Shown: piece after piece, positions 16,575 to 24,647 of the stretch | Position numbering within the stretch: the first letter of the stretch is position 1 | Layout of the letters: each line of letters opens with the position of its first letter | DNA from: a virus | DNA length: 30,469 nucleotides | Virus record (IMG/VR): IMGVR_UViG_3300045999_009772 | Coordinates: 1 to 30,469 of that record | Direction: 5' to 3' (one strand) | Made by a program: the position numbers and the translations under genes | Notes under the pieces: model-generated | Told to the model about the DNA's origin: nothing | Seen by the model: only the letters and a program-made list of their open reading frames with translations | The model's database searches: none

Positions 16575-16970
16575 GTGAAAATCATTCCGTCAGATAAAAT
16601 ATATGTTAACTATAGCCCTATCCATGGTCTTGGCGTATTTGCAAAGAAGAAAATCAAAGAAGGGGATGTGTTCGAAATCTGTCCCGTAATTGATTTAGGA
16701 ATGAACTACGGAGAAACTTCATATGTGTTGTTAAACTATAGATTTAACTGGCCATCAGGAACTACTTGGGAGAAACAAGTAGTTGGTTTGGGGTATGCTT
16801 CTCTTTATAATCATAGCGAAAGTCCGAACGCAGATTGGAGGTCAGTTTATAATGATAATGTGTTTGAGTTTTTCTCCCTTCGTGATATTGAACCAAATGA
16901 AGAAATATTTGTCTATTATGGTGGACAATCATATTGGGAAGATGGAAGGACTTCTATCGAAATTAAATAA
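16575..16970 (+). CDS. SET-domain protein (putative lysine methyltransferase)
   Basis: A 131-residue protein starting at a GTG. All landmarks of a minimal SET domain are visible: 'SPIHGLGVFAKKKIKEGDVF' (residues 14-33, AdoMet-binding GxG loop and first strands), 'YASLYNHSESPNADW' (74-88, the NHS..PN core that holds the AdoMet adenine) and 'FFSLRDIEPNEEIFVYYG' (99-116) with the C-terminal catalytic tyrosine region. The protein lacks pre-SET and post-SET domains, as do bacterial and viral minimal forms. Known members methylate lysine of proteins using S-adenosylmethionine. The substrate here is unknown: host ribosomal or DNA-binding proteins or virion proteins are options. Its stop overlaps the next gene's ATG (TAATG), so it is translationally coupled to the SNF2 ATPase. 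Confidence 0.85.
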   Translation: MKIIPSDKIYVNYSPIHGLGVFAKKKIKEGDVFEICPVIDLGMNYGETSYVLLNYRFNWPSGTTWEKQVVGLGYASLYNHSESPNADWRSVYNDNVFEFFSLRDIEPNEEIFVYYGGQSYWEDGRTSIEIK

Positions 16971-18727
16971 TGCCTCAAGAAATTACATTAGAATCAAGAG
17001 CACTAACAATTTTGGAAGAATACCAAGGTGCTAACAATTACATACTTGAATTAAAGAGAAAAGCTCAGGTAAACAAAAAATTCTACCCGACACGAAGTCA
17101 ATCAGATTACATTATAAGTAATCATGAAAAACAACCAAAGGTTGCAAAAAAATGGATTATACTTGATTCGTATTTTGCACAGAAACTAGCAGACGATAAG
17201 CTCTACACAACAATACCAGATAAAGTTTGGGTTGAAAAATTATTGGCGGAAAAAGATAAGGCATACCACATTTGGGGTAAAGTTTTTGACAATGAACAAC
17301 TACACGATTTTTGGTTACCAAAGGCTTCAATTATTAAAGACAATACAGTAAAAGATGTTGTATTAGATTTTGAAAAATATTCTAATAGGCCACCTCTCGC
17401 ACATCAAAAATACGCAATTCAAAAACTTGTAGAAAACAAAAGATACATTTTAGCTGATGATATGGGTTTAGGTAAAACAACATCAACAATAATAGCAGCT
17501 TTAGAAGCTGGTGCAAAAAAGGTTTTAATTATTTGTCCCGCAACACTTAAGATAAATTGGAAAAGAGAAATTGAAAATTATACAAATAAAAGCGTATCAA
17601 TTGCCGAGGGTAAAAACTTTTCTTCTGAAGAAGATTTTGTAATAATAAATTATGACATTATAAAAAATTTCCATGACACTAAAAGAAAAAATGAATCGCA
17701 AATTATTAGCGCCAATTTTGATTTGGTGGTTGTTGATGAAGCACACTATATTAAAAATGCTCAAGCTCAACGTACGAAACTAATAAACGACATTGTTAAA
17801 AGTGTTGACAGACTATGGTTGTTAACAGGTACCCCAATGACCTCAAGACCAATAGATTATTATAATCTTTTAAGTCTTGTTGATTCTCCAGTTGCCAAAA
17901 ATTGGATGGCCTACGTCATAAGATATTGTGAGGGGTATCAATTCAGGGTAGGACCCAGAAAAGTTTGGAACGTAATGGGTGCATCAAATCTAGAAGAATT
18001 AAGAGACCGAACAACCAATCTTATATTGAGAAGACTCAAAGAAGATGTTTTAGATTTACCCGACAAAATTATTACTCCTGTTTACTTAAGACTTAAATCA
18101 AAAGAGTATGAAGAAGTTATGGGGGAGTATTATAATTGGTATGAAAAAAATCCGGAAGAGTCAAAATCACTAACGGTTCAATTTACAAAGTTAACAAAAG
18201 TAAGACAAATAATTGCGGATGAAAAAATAAATCAGACGATTGAGATAGCGGAAAATATTGTAGAACAAGGAAAAAAAGTTATAGTATTTTGTAACTTTAC
18301 GAACTCACTAAATAAAATTTGTGAACATTTCGGAAAGGCGGCAGTTAAACTCGACGGCTCAATGTCCAAAGGGGAAAGACAAGATAGTGTTGATAATTTT
18401 CAAAACAACGAAAAAGTAAAAGTTTTTGTAGGAAACATAAAGGCAGCAGGTGTTGGAATCACTCTCACTGCAGGTGAGGCGGTTATAATGAACGACCTTT
18501 CTTTTCTTCCTTCAGACCATTCACAAGCCGAAGACAGGGCTTATAGATATGGACAAAAAAACAATGTACTTGTGTATTACCCTATTTTTGAAAATACCAT
18601 TGAGGGGATTATTTATGATATCCTTAATAAGAAAAAACATGTAATCGCAACTGTCATGGGTGACAACAATGGTCCCGCCGATTATGTTGAAGAAATTTTA
18701 CAAAAAATTAACGAACATAGATATTAA
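16970..18727 (+). CDS. SNF2-family DNA-dependent ATPase/helicase
   Basis: A 585-residue superfamily 2 protein with complete motifs: Q-like 'PPLAHQKYAIQKL' (141-153), Walker A 'ADDMGLGKTT' (162-171), Ia 'LIICPATLKINW', Walker B DEAH (256-259), III 'LLTGTPM' (284-290), V 'GNIKAAGVGITLT' and VI 'QAEDRAYRYGQ' near residues 518-529. 'DDMGLGKT', 'LTGTP' and 'RAYRYGQ' identify SNF2/SMARCAL1-type translocases rather than UvsW-type helicases. The first 130 residues form an accessory domain with 'FWLPKASI', an element often placed before the motor in phage SNF2 proteins. It would move on DNA, and fork remodelling or recombination is the probable role, possibly standing in for T4 UvsW. Coupling to a SET gene is unusual. 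A hairpin with a TATTTAT element follows 9 bases after its stop. Confidence 0.93.
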   Translation: MPQEITLESRALTILEEYQGANNYILELKRKAQVNKKFYPTRSQSDYIISNHEKQPKVAKKWIILDSYFAQKLADDKLYTTIPDKVWVEKLLAEKDKAYHIWGKVFDNEQLHDFWLPKASIIKDNTVKDVVLDFEKYSNRPPLAHQKYAIQKLVENKRYILADDMGLGKTTSTIIAALEAGAKKVLIICPATLKINWKREIENYTNKSVSIAEGKNFSSEEDFVIINYDIIKNFHDTKRKNESQIISANFDLVVVDEAHYIKNAQAQRTKLINDIVKSVDRLWLLTGTPMTSRPIDYYNLLSLVDSPVAKNWMAYVIRYCEGYQFRVGPRKVWNVMGASNLEELRDRTTNLILRRLKEDVLDLPDKIITPVYLRLKSKEYEEVMGEYYNWYEKNPEESKSLTVQFTKLTKVRQIIADEKINQTIEIAENIVEQGKKVIVFCNFTNSLNKICEHFGKAAVKLDGSMSKGERQDSVDNFQNNEKVKVFVGNIKAAGVGITLTAGEAVIMNDLSFLPSDHSQAEDRAYRYGQKNNVLVYYPIFENTIEGIIYDILNKKKHVIATVMGDNNGPADYVEEILQKINEHRY

Positions 18728-18736
18728 TGAACTTAA

Positions 18737-18758
18737 GAGTTATTTATAGTAATAACTC
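18737..18758 (+). repeat. Inverted repeat around a TATTTAT element
   Basis: A perfect 8-pair palindrome, GAGTTATT and AATAACTC around a 6-base centre, lies between the SNF2 stop and the SOD-fusion start. The TATTTAT element (18741-18747) covers its left arm and centre. There is no T-run after it, so a terminator is unlikely; an operator or leader structure is possible. Confidence 0.5.
18741..18747 (+). promoter_or_regulatory. TATTTAT element upstream of SOD-nuclease gene
   Basis: TATTTAT 17 bases before the ATG at 18765, embedded in a perfect inverted repeat. Confidence 0.35.
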
Positions 18759-18764
18759 ACACTT

Positions 18765-20303
18765 ATGAATAAATTAGAAAAAAAAATTGAACAACTTGAA
18801 AGACAAATAATTGAAAGGAAGTCCGGTCAAGAAAAAAAGTTGTTAATACAAGAAATGAAAAAAATAGGTATTGAAAAATTACCCTATTCTTACTCAGCCC
18901 TCAAACAATTCATTGATTCTGAAACAATGAATTTTCATTATAATAAACATTATAAAGGATACGTAGATAAGTTAAACGACGCTTTGGATAAGAAAAAATA
19001 TGGGGATTTAGAATTAGAACAAATTATTAAAAACATTAGTCGTTACGATAAAACAATAAGAAATAATGCGGGAGGTGCATTTAACCACGCATTATTTTGG
19101 AACATGATAACACCTGAACCCAAAAAATTAACGGGGGAACTATATAAAAAAATTACAAAACAGTACGGAACATTTACAAGATTCAAAAAAGAGTTCGAAA
19201 AAATTGCAAAAGAAAGATTCGGTTCTGGTTGGGTTTGGTTAGTTCTTACCGCAAAAAACGGACTCAAAATAATGTCAACGTCAAATCAAGACAACCCACT
19301 TATGAATGTTATTGAAGGTGGTGGATTTCCTTTATTGGGGTTGGATTTATGGGAACATGCGTATTATTTAAAATATAGAAATAAAAGAGATGAATATATT
19401 TCGAATTTTTGGAAAGTAGTTAATTGGGATTTCGTAACCAAAATGTATGAAATGAAAACGGAGACAAAACTTTTAGAGTCAAAGGAGTTAAAAAAAGTAA
19501 TTTCAGAACAAAAAGAACCTAAATTTTGTCAACCATATGAGGTCGCATTTTATAGCGCACTTATCAATAATAGAAGAATAAAAAAATTATACCAAGATGG
19601 TATAACTTATATTTTAAAAAGTGTTTTCACCCAATTTTGGGTAGAGGCCACAGATAAAGAAATGTCAGGATTTTATGGAGTAGAGTCCCCCGAAGGGAGG
19701 TCTATACTAAATAACCTAAACACTAATTTCAACTCATTCTGTTTATTAGTTAAGGCCGTTAATCGTCAGATAGAAGGAATAGGAAAACCTGAAAAAAAAT
19801 TTGATTTTTCACAAGAAAAAAACAGAACCCTTGAGGAGGTAAAAAGATTCTTGAATGCTTTAAATCACTTCAAAGGTAAAATTTTTACAAAAGACAATGA
19901 AGATTTTATAAACATTATTAATGTCCTATTAGTTCTTTGGAGAAGGGGTCAAAAAAGTGAAAACAATGCAGAAACTAAATTAAAAGAATATTTTGGTAAC
20001 GATGTTAAAATTTCACATATCGGTGGTCATGGTGTAAAGAAAGATGCGTTTAAAGGGGTTGATATTGTAATTAGAATGGATGGAAAAGAATACACAGCAC
20101 AAATAAAACCATACACATCAACTCAAATTGATAATAATATTATTTCACTTGCTGATACAGGTAATGTTAAAAAATATGACGTTGATTGGATGATATTTAG
20201 TCACCCTAAAACTAATAGAATTTTGATATTTAAAAATGAGCCTATATCTAGTCAAGACACCTACTCATTTGATTTGGGTTCGTTGATTCACGAAATAGAA
20301 TAA
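18765..20303 (+). CDS. Mn/Fe superoxide dismutase fused to PD-(D/E)XK-like nuclease domain
   Basis: A 512-residue fusion. Residues 1-32 are a charged helix. Residues about 33-235 are an Fe/Mn superoxide dismutase with all metal ligands: His58 in 'MNFHYNKHYKGYV' (with Tyr66), His108 in 'AGGAFNHALFW', Asp194 and His198 in 'LDLWEHAYYLKYRN'. Gln175 in 'NQDNPLM' with Gly at the other second-sphere position points to the Mn type. It should convert superoxide to H2O2 and O2. A junction with 'LLESKELKKVISEQ' (237-250) and a helical region follow. Residues about 400-450 resemble a PD-(D/E)XK nuclease core: Glu403 in a helix, Asp433 in 'FKGVDIVI', then Gln446-Ile-Lys448 in 'YTAQIKPY'. The SOD call is firm; the nuclease call rests on pattern only. 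The fusion is uninterrupted in one frame. It lies between SNF2 and neck genes. Confidence 0.85.
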   Translation: MNKLEKKIEQLERQIIERKSGQEKKLLIQEMKKIGIEKLPYSYSALKQFIDSETMNFHYNKHYKGYVDKLNDALDKKKYGDLELEQIIKNISRYDKTIRNNAGGAFNHALFWNMITPEPKKLTGELYKKITKQYGTFTRFKKEFEKIAKERFGSGWVWLVLTAKNGLKIMSTSNQDNPLMNVIEGGGFPLLGLDLWEHAYYLKYRNKRDEYISNFWKVVNWDFVTKMYEMKTETKLLESKELKKVISEQKEPKFCQPYEVAFYSALINNRRIKKLYQDGITYILKSVFTQFWVEATDKEMSGFYGVESPEGRSILNNLNTNFNSFCLLVKAVNRQIEGIGKPEKKFDFSQEKNRTLEEVKRFLNALNHFKGKIFTKDNEDFINIINVLLVLWRRGQKSENNAETKLKEYFGNDVKISHIGGHGVKKDAFKGVDIVIRMDGKEYTAQIKPYTSTQIDNNIISLADTGNVKKYDVDWMIFSHPKTNRILIFKNEPISSQDTYSFDLGSLIHEIE

Positions 20304-20309
20304 GAAAGA

Positions 20310-20316
20310 TATTTAT
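20310..20316 (+). promoter_or_regulatory. TATTTAT element upstream of neck gene
   Basis: TATTTAT in context GATATTTATTTGATATGG, 5 bases before the ATG, in an 18-base gap after the SOD-fusion stop. Confidence 0.35.
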
Positions 20317-20321
20317 TTGAT

Positions 20322-21449
20322 ATGGCAGTAATTCCAGAACCAGAAAGAAGTAGAATATATACTAGAATCAAACATCTTCTTGGTGCACCCTTAAGAAGTG
20401 TTGAATTAGAAGATGAAATGATGGACTCCCTAATGGAGTTATCCATAGGAGATTATGAAGAGTATGTTCTCCAATGGTTAATTGATTCTCAATGGGTAAA
20501 TCTTGTTAATTTAAACATGACTGAAAGGTCTGTGGCAAGAGCTCTTGTTACAAGAACAATGGATTTTGAACAACAGTTTGCATATTCATATTCAAAAATT
20601 GTGGGACTGCAAACAATGGGTCCATGGGTTTTAAAGAAGGATTATTTTATTTTAAGTGCAAACACTCAAAACTATGAAATTCCCGCAGGGCGCGAAGTTA
20701 ATGAACTACTTTGGTTCTCCAACCAACCGTGGACTGCATTTGGTTTAGGAGGTATTGGTGGATTTGGTATGGGGGGTATTGGTTTAGGTGCTAACGAAGC
20801 TGGTTATGCTCAAATGGGGTATCAAGGTTCTTATTTTATGATGTCAGGTTTTGATTATCTAATAAGAATGCAAGAAGCAAATATTCTTAATAGAATACTT
20901 GGAGGTTCTCTAACATACAGAATTACCGCTCTTCCTGACGGAAAGAGAAACATTTTTTTGTATAATACACCAGGAGGTAGATTTAATTGGAATAACTATA
21001 GTATGTATGCCGGAAAGGCTGTGTGGTATTGGTATTATGATGTTGGTCCTGATGATAGAGCGGCGTGTTTGAAAGCAAATCCCGACATTATAAAACTTCC
21101 TACTGATGTACCAATCGAAAATTTGTCTTGGGAAGATTTGAATGTTCCAGGACAACAATGGGTGAGAAGATGGTTTACCGCATATTGTAAAGAAACCTTG
21201 GCAAGAGTTAGGGGTAAGTACAGTGGAAACTTGAAAACTCCAGACTCGGAAATAACCATGGATTACCAAAGTTTATCAACAGAGGCAAAAGACGAAAAGT
21301 CAAAACTTATGGAAGAACTAACCGGCGCTGAAGGGTGGTTAACAAGATTAAGACCTGAAAAAGTTATGGAAAGAGAAGCCTTAATTGCTGAAAATCTAAA
21401 CAAACAAATGAAGTTTAGAGCAATGCCTCGTCAAATTTATGTGATTTAA
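20322..21449 (+). CDS. Neck protein (T4 gp13-like)
   Basis: A 375-residue protein. The N-terminus 'RIYTRIKHLLGAPLRSVELE' followed by 'EMMDSLMELSIGDYEEYV' is the start typical of gp13-type neck/portal-adaptor proteins of T4-like phages. It continues with 'WVLKKDYFILSANTQNYEIP' and 'AGREVNELLWF', a Gly-rich flexible loop 'AFGLGGIGGFGMGGIGLG' (residues about 139-156), and 'WVRRWFTAYCKETLARVRGK' with 'TPDSEITMDYQSLSTEAKDE'. Gp13 joins the portal to the tail. The Gly-rich loop looks like an inserted flexible linker. It is followed after one base by a small beta protein gene, and preceded by the SOD-nuclease gene. Family recognition is from motif memory; no catalytic motifs are present. Confidence 0.6.
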   Translation: MAVIPEPERSRIYTRIKHLLGAPLRSVELEDEMMDSLMELSIGDYEEYVLQWLIDSQWVNLVNLNMTERSVARALVTRTMDFEQQFAYSYSKIVGLQTMGPWVLKKDYFILSANTQNYEIPAGREVNELLWFSNQPWTAFGLGGIGGFGMGGIGLGANEAGYAQMGYQGSYFMMSGFDYLIRMQEANILNRILGGSLTYRITALPDGKRNIFLYNTPGGRFNWNNYSMYAGKAVWYWYYDVGPDDRAACLKANPDIIKLPTDVPIENLSWEDLNVPGQQWVRRWFTAYCKETLARVRGKYSGNLKTPDSEITMDYQSLSTEAKDEKSKLMEELTGAEGWLTRLRPEKVMEREALIAENLNKQMKFRAMPRQIYVI

Positions 21450-21450
21450 A

Positions 21451-21786
21451 ATGGGAATAGTAAAAACAATACCTTCAAGAAGAATCATTAATGGGATGGC
21501 AATCAATACATCCGAAATTTCAGTTGTTTCAGAAAAAGATTACCGTACTAGCGGTGAAGCATGTATTGTTGTTAGAGGTGTTGCAAGTTCGACAATTACT
21601 TTGGACTCAACGACCTCTGACCATATTGTAGTAAAATCAATGACAAAATTAACAATACTTCCAGACATAGGTCTTATAGACGAAGAATACGATGAAATTC
21701 AAATGGATAGATTTGCTTGTGTTGAATTCAGATTTGTTGGAGGAAACTGGTACATTTTATCTTCAGACGGATTGAAGCAGTCCTAA
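21451..21786 (+). CDS. Small beta-rich virion-like protein
   Basis: A 111-residue protein, unassigned, one base after the neck gene. It is composed of alternating strands: 'EACIVVRGVASSTITLDSTT', 'HIVVKSMTKLTILP', 'MDRFACVEFRFVGGNWYILS'. The C-terminal 'VEFRFVGGNWYILSSDG' is the usual last hairpin of small phage capsid-decoration or fibre-tip domains, which often end '...G.W.i.sS.G'. It has no catalytic motif. Its end overlaps the DNA polymerase gene tail-to-tail by 24 bases, so the two genes share coding sequence on opposite strands. A structural or decoration role is inference. Confidence 0.6.
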   Translation: MGIVKTIPSRRIINGMAINTSEISVVSEKDYRTSGEACIVVRGVASSTITLDSTTSDHIVVKSMTKLTILPDIGLIDEEYDEIQMDRFACVEFRFVGGNWYILSSDGLKQS

Positions 21787-24552
21787 TTTTTCCTCCCAAT
21801 TTTCTTCCGCTAATTCGTACATATAATCAGGATTAAGACCTCTTCTACCCCAATAGTTCAATTCTTGTTCTGTTATATCTAACACATCTTCTTTTAGTCT
21901 ATCTTGGTCACCAGACTCAAAAGGCATACCATTTATAAGTTCACATTGTGACGTGGTAAAAATACCCCTTTGTTCAGGGTCTGTCACTAAAAGATTATCT
22001 CTAACTTCTTGTTGGAAAACCACTAACAATGGTTCAATCCTTTTATTAAAAGTTGTTATTGCTCTAGGTACATTATACTCTCCTGTAAGGTCTGGATTTG
22101 TTTCAATTGTACTTTGGTCCAACATGTAACAATTTACAATTACACCATCAGTTATTTTTTTGTATTTTGGATTCAAATTTAAATTATATTCGTTGGTATC
22201 TTTGATTTGTTTTGCAGTCATCTTTTGTACATCTCCTTGTGAAGCTTTTTTTCCGTTATTTACGTACATGATTACATCACCTAGATTAACGTTTAAACCA
22301 TTTTTAATTACGAGTTCCATATGAGCCATTCTACTCATACTATTGCCGGCTTTTGTCTTTTGGGTTAATCGTTTAGTATAATCATCGAGAGTAAGTTTAA
22401 CTTTAGCCCTTTGTGCAATTTTAGACAAAGGGATTTTTTGGTCAAAAATCTTTTGAAGATACTCATAATAGTATTCTATAAAATCCTTACCATCACCGTT
22501 CAACAACAACTTTATACCTTTATCTAAAAATTCTTCAATATAAAGAGGTAATTTTTTTGACTTAATTGAATTGCCGGTTAATTTTATCTTACCCTTAGCA
22601 TCCATTACCGCATAATTTTTCCTGGCGAGGTTTATACACGAAGGCCAAACACCATCAGTATCTAAAGCCATCTCTCCTCTCATGAATATATCGTTATATT
22701 CTGCAACATCCGCATCAGGACCTGTATACTCCTTACCCTCTTTTACCTTCCAATTCAAACCTCTACCAATATATTTATGACTATCCGCATCGTCAGGACT
22801 TGAAAAGTTAACACCGTCCGTGTCCATCACAAGAGGAACGTAACCACGACTCATAAAAAATTTAATCATCTGACGTAGGTATTGTCTGCCCGTACAAGTA
22901 ATCTGTTCACCCATATACATGTCACCCCAAGCGAAAACTTGAGGTGCCGATAATGCGCCAAACATTGAGTTGATGAAAATCTTAATAGGTAATTGCTTGT
23001 TTGAGTATGAGGAAGACAATTGTGGGTCGGTTTTCTCAAATTGTTCTGCTAGTTGTTTGTATTTGATACGGGTATCACGAAAATACTTTAACATTCCTTT
23101 CATTGCGCCCGTCACATCACACTGTGGAAATACATCGTGTACAAGTTGAATAGAGGGGTATAGAGACGAGAAATCTAGTTTGAGTACATTCTTACTGTAC
23201 CCAACCTTAAGTAGTCGAGAAAGACCTCCTACGAAGTCTGTCTTATCTTGTTTACAAGGTATTGCTAAATTATGTTTATAAGACCAAGCAACCATTAACA
23301 TTTTCCATAAAGTAGCTGTTCCCATTGTTGAAACCCTCTCATAGGTTGTGGGTATCATTGATGCAAGGAGAAATGAAGCTTGATTGAATTCTTTGTCTAC
23401 TGCCAAGGTTTCTTCCAAGTCATCGTCAAGGTATCTCTCAACAAGATTGTCTCCTGTGGTTTTTATGTACACATCAGGAAACTTTACATCTAAATCTTGG
23501 TATTCGGATGCTTTTTTATATTTTCCATTTTGAACATTTAACCAATATTCTTCTTTAGCGGAATACATTTTTCCAATGTCGGTATGTTCTATGTAAACAC
23601 GGTCAGGTGCCTCCATACCAATGTACTTCGTAATATATTTAAGTCCTGCGGCTTTAATGTTTGAGTTAATTGCTTGAGCTCTACGAACTGCGTGAATAAT
23701 ATCAATTACATTATAACCCCAAATAGAAGTCTGAAGAAAATCCTCAACTTCGTTTGCGAGTTTTAAAATTGTATCTTTACGAGTATAAGAGTGTTGTGGA
23801 TGTAAGGATTTGATTGACTTTCTCATATCTATCCCTAACCTCTGCCCTCTCTCAAACAACCAATGCCAGTCGAAGTTTGCTGAGTTATAACCACCAATAA
23901 TACTTGGCTTGATTTGGTCAATTACATTAAAGAACTCAATTATTGCACCTTTCTCTTCCGACTCATCTAAACATTCAATAACTCTGTGATATCCTTTATT
24001 AGTCTTGATTCCTATCATGAATATACGACCATCTTTGGGGTCTAAAGCATTTGTTTCCAAGTCAAATACCAAACGAGTAACATCATCATAGTTGTTGAAC
24101 CCTTTAAATAATCTTTTTTCTTTTGAAACAAGATATTGTTCTACTGGTGGTAGAATCATTATTTTATCTTTAGTTTTTTCTCCCCAAGGGTCACACCCTC
24201 CATCCCTAAAAAACTGAATTAGTTCTCTGTATCCTTTAAGAGATTTGACCATAAAGGTCAAACCTTTTTCCAAACGTTCATCACCTTTGGTTTCAAGTTT
24301 ATCAATAACAATTCCATATTTCGACATGGCTTCTTTTTGTGCCATTTTGGAATCATTATAAAAATTCAAACCGCGTAAATCCCCAACCCAAGCAAAGGGA
24401 ATAAATGTATCTTTTCTTATTTCTTTACCTTTACCAGGTATCTCTTTGATTTTGAAAATAGAATTTGAAACGTAGTCAAACTCAATCGCAACTATAAATT
24501 CTTCAGGGTCGTTTCCTTGTAAGAACGACTCAATTTCTTGAGGGTCAATCAT
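21763..24552 (-). CDS. gp43: Family B DNA polymerase (T4 gp43-like)
   Basis: A 929-residue replicative polymerase (T4 gp43: 898). The proofreading exonuclease shows Exo I 'VFDLETNAL' (Asp164, Glu166), Exo II 'GGYNSANFDWHWL' (Asp228) and a probable Exo III 'ERYLDDDLEET' (Tyr374, Asp378). The polymerase shows motif A 'KLDFSSLYPSIQ' (Asp460), motif B 'KIFINSMFGAL' (Lys524, Asn528, Gly532) and motif C 'VMDTDGVNF' (Asp577, Asp579), where the usual Ser after the second Asp is Gly. Motifs A and B are only about 64 residues apart, shorter than in T4, so the fingers are compact. It copies the phage genome with the clamp and clamp loader, which are not in this window. The gene stands alone between a structural block and the surface block, convergent with the small beta gene. 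Confidence 0.95.
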   Translation of the reverse strand: MIDPQEIESFLQGNDPEEFIVAIEFDYVSNSIFKIKEIPGKGKEIRKDTFIPFAWVGDLRGLNFYNDSKMAQKEAMSKYGIVIDKLETKGDERLEKGLTFMVKSLKGYRELIQFFRDGGCDPWGEKTKDKIMILPPVEQYLVSKEKRLFKGFNNYDDVTRLVFDLETNALDPKDGRIFMIGIKTNKGYHRVIECLDESEEKGAIIEFFNVIDQIKPSIIGGYNSANFDWHWLFERGQRLGIDMRKSIKSLHPQHSYTRKDTILKLANEVEDFLQTSIWGYNVIDIIHAVRRAQAINSNIKAAGLKYITKYIGMEAPDRVYIEHTDIGKMYSAKEEYWLNVQNGKYKKASEYQDLDVKFPDVYIKTTGDNLVERYLDDDLEETLAVDKEFNQASFLLASMIPTTYERVSTMGTATLWKMLMVAWSYKHNLAIPCKQDKTDFVGGLSRLLKVGYSKNVLKLDFSSLYPSIQLVHDVFPQCDVTGAMKGMLKYFRDTRIKYKQLAEQFEKTDPQLSSSYSNKQLPIKIFINSMFGALSAPQVFAWGDMYMGEQITCTGRQYLRQMIKFFMSRGYVPLVMDTDGVNFSSPDDADSHKYIGRGLNWKVKEGKEYTGPDADVAEYNDIFMRGEMALDTDGVWPSCINLARKNYAVMDAKGKIKLTGNSIKSKKLPLYIEEFLDKGIKLLLNGDGKDFIEYYYEYLQKIFDQKIPLSKIAQRAKVKLTLDDYTKRLTQKTKAGNSMSRMAHMELVIKNGLNVNLGDVIMYVNNGKKASQGDVQKMTAKQIKDTNEYNLNLNPKYKKITDGVIVNCYMLDQSTIETNPDLTGEYNVPRAITTFNKRIEPLLVVFQQEVRDNLLVTDPEQRGIFTTSQCELINGMPFESGDQDRLKEDVLDITEQELNYWGRRGLNPDYMYELAEENWEEKLGLLQSV

Positions 24553-24578
24553 CTCTATTTACGAGTGGTTTATTGGCT

Positions 24579-24594
24579 TTCACAATATCGTGAA
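24579..24594 (-). promoter_or_regulatory. Palindrome in DNA polymerase leader
   Basis: A near-perfect palindrome, TTCACGATATTGTGAA, lies 26 bases before the polymerase ATG in a 95-base gap (24553-24647). T4 gp43 represses its own translation through a leader hairpin, so a similar RNA operator, or a DNA operator, is conceivable. No direct evidence beyond position and symmetry. Confidence 0.3.
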
Positions 24595-24615
24595 GTTTAC
24601 CTTACTCATTCATAG

Positions 24616-24622
24616 ATAAATA
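24616..24622 (-). promoter_or_regulatory. TATTTAT element upstream of DNA polymerase
   Basis: TATTTAT in context TTATATTTATCTATG, 63 bases before the polymerase ATG, followed by the palindrome at 24579-24594. It is the most distant copy from its start codon. Confidence 0.3.
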
Positions 24623-24647
24623 TAAAAAATATTGTCTCTGAATCAAA

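Noticed and set aside
20910-21269. Minus-strand ORFs of 119 and 74 codons opposite the neck gene
   Set aside because: The plus-strand neck protein is well supported; the minus-strand products show no recognisable motif and share the same bases.
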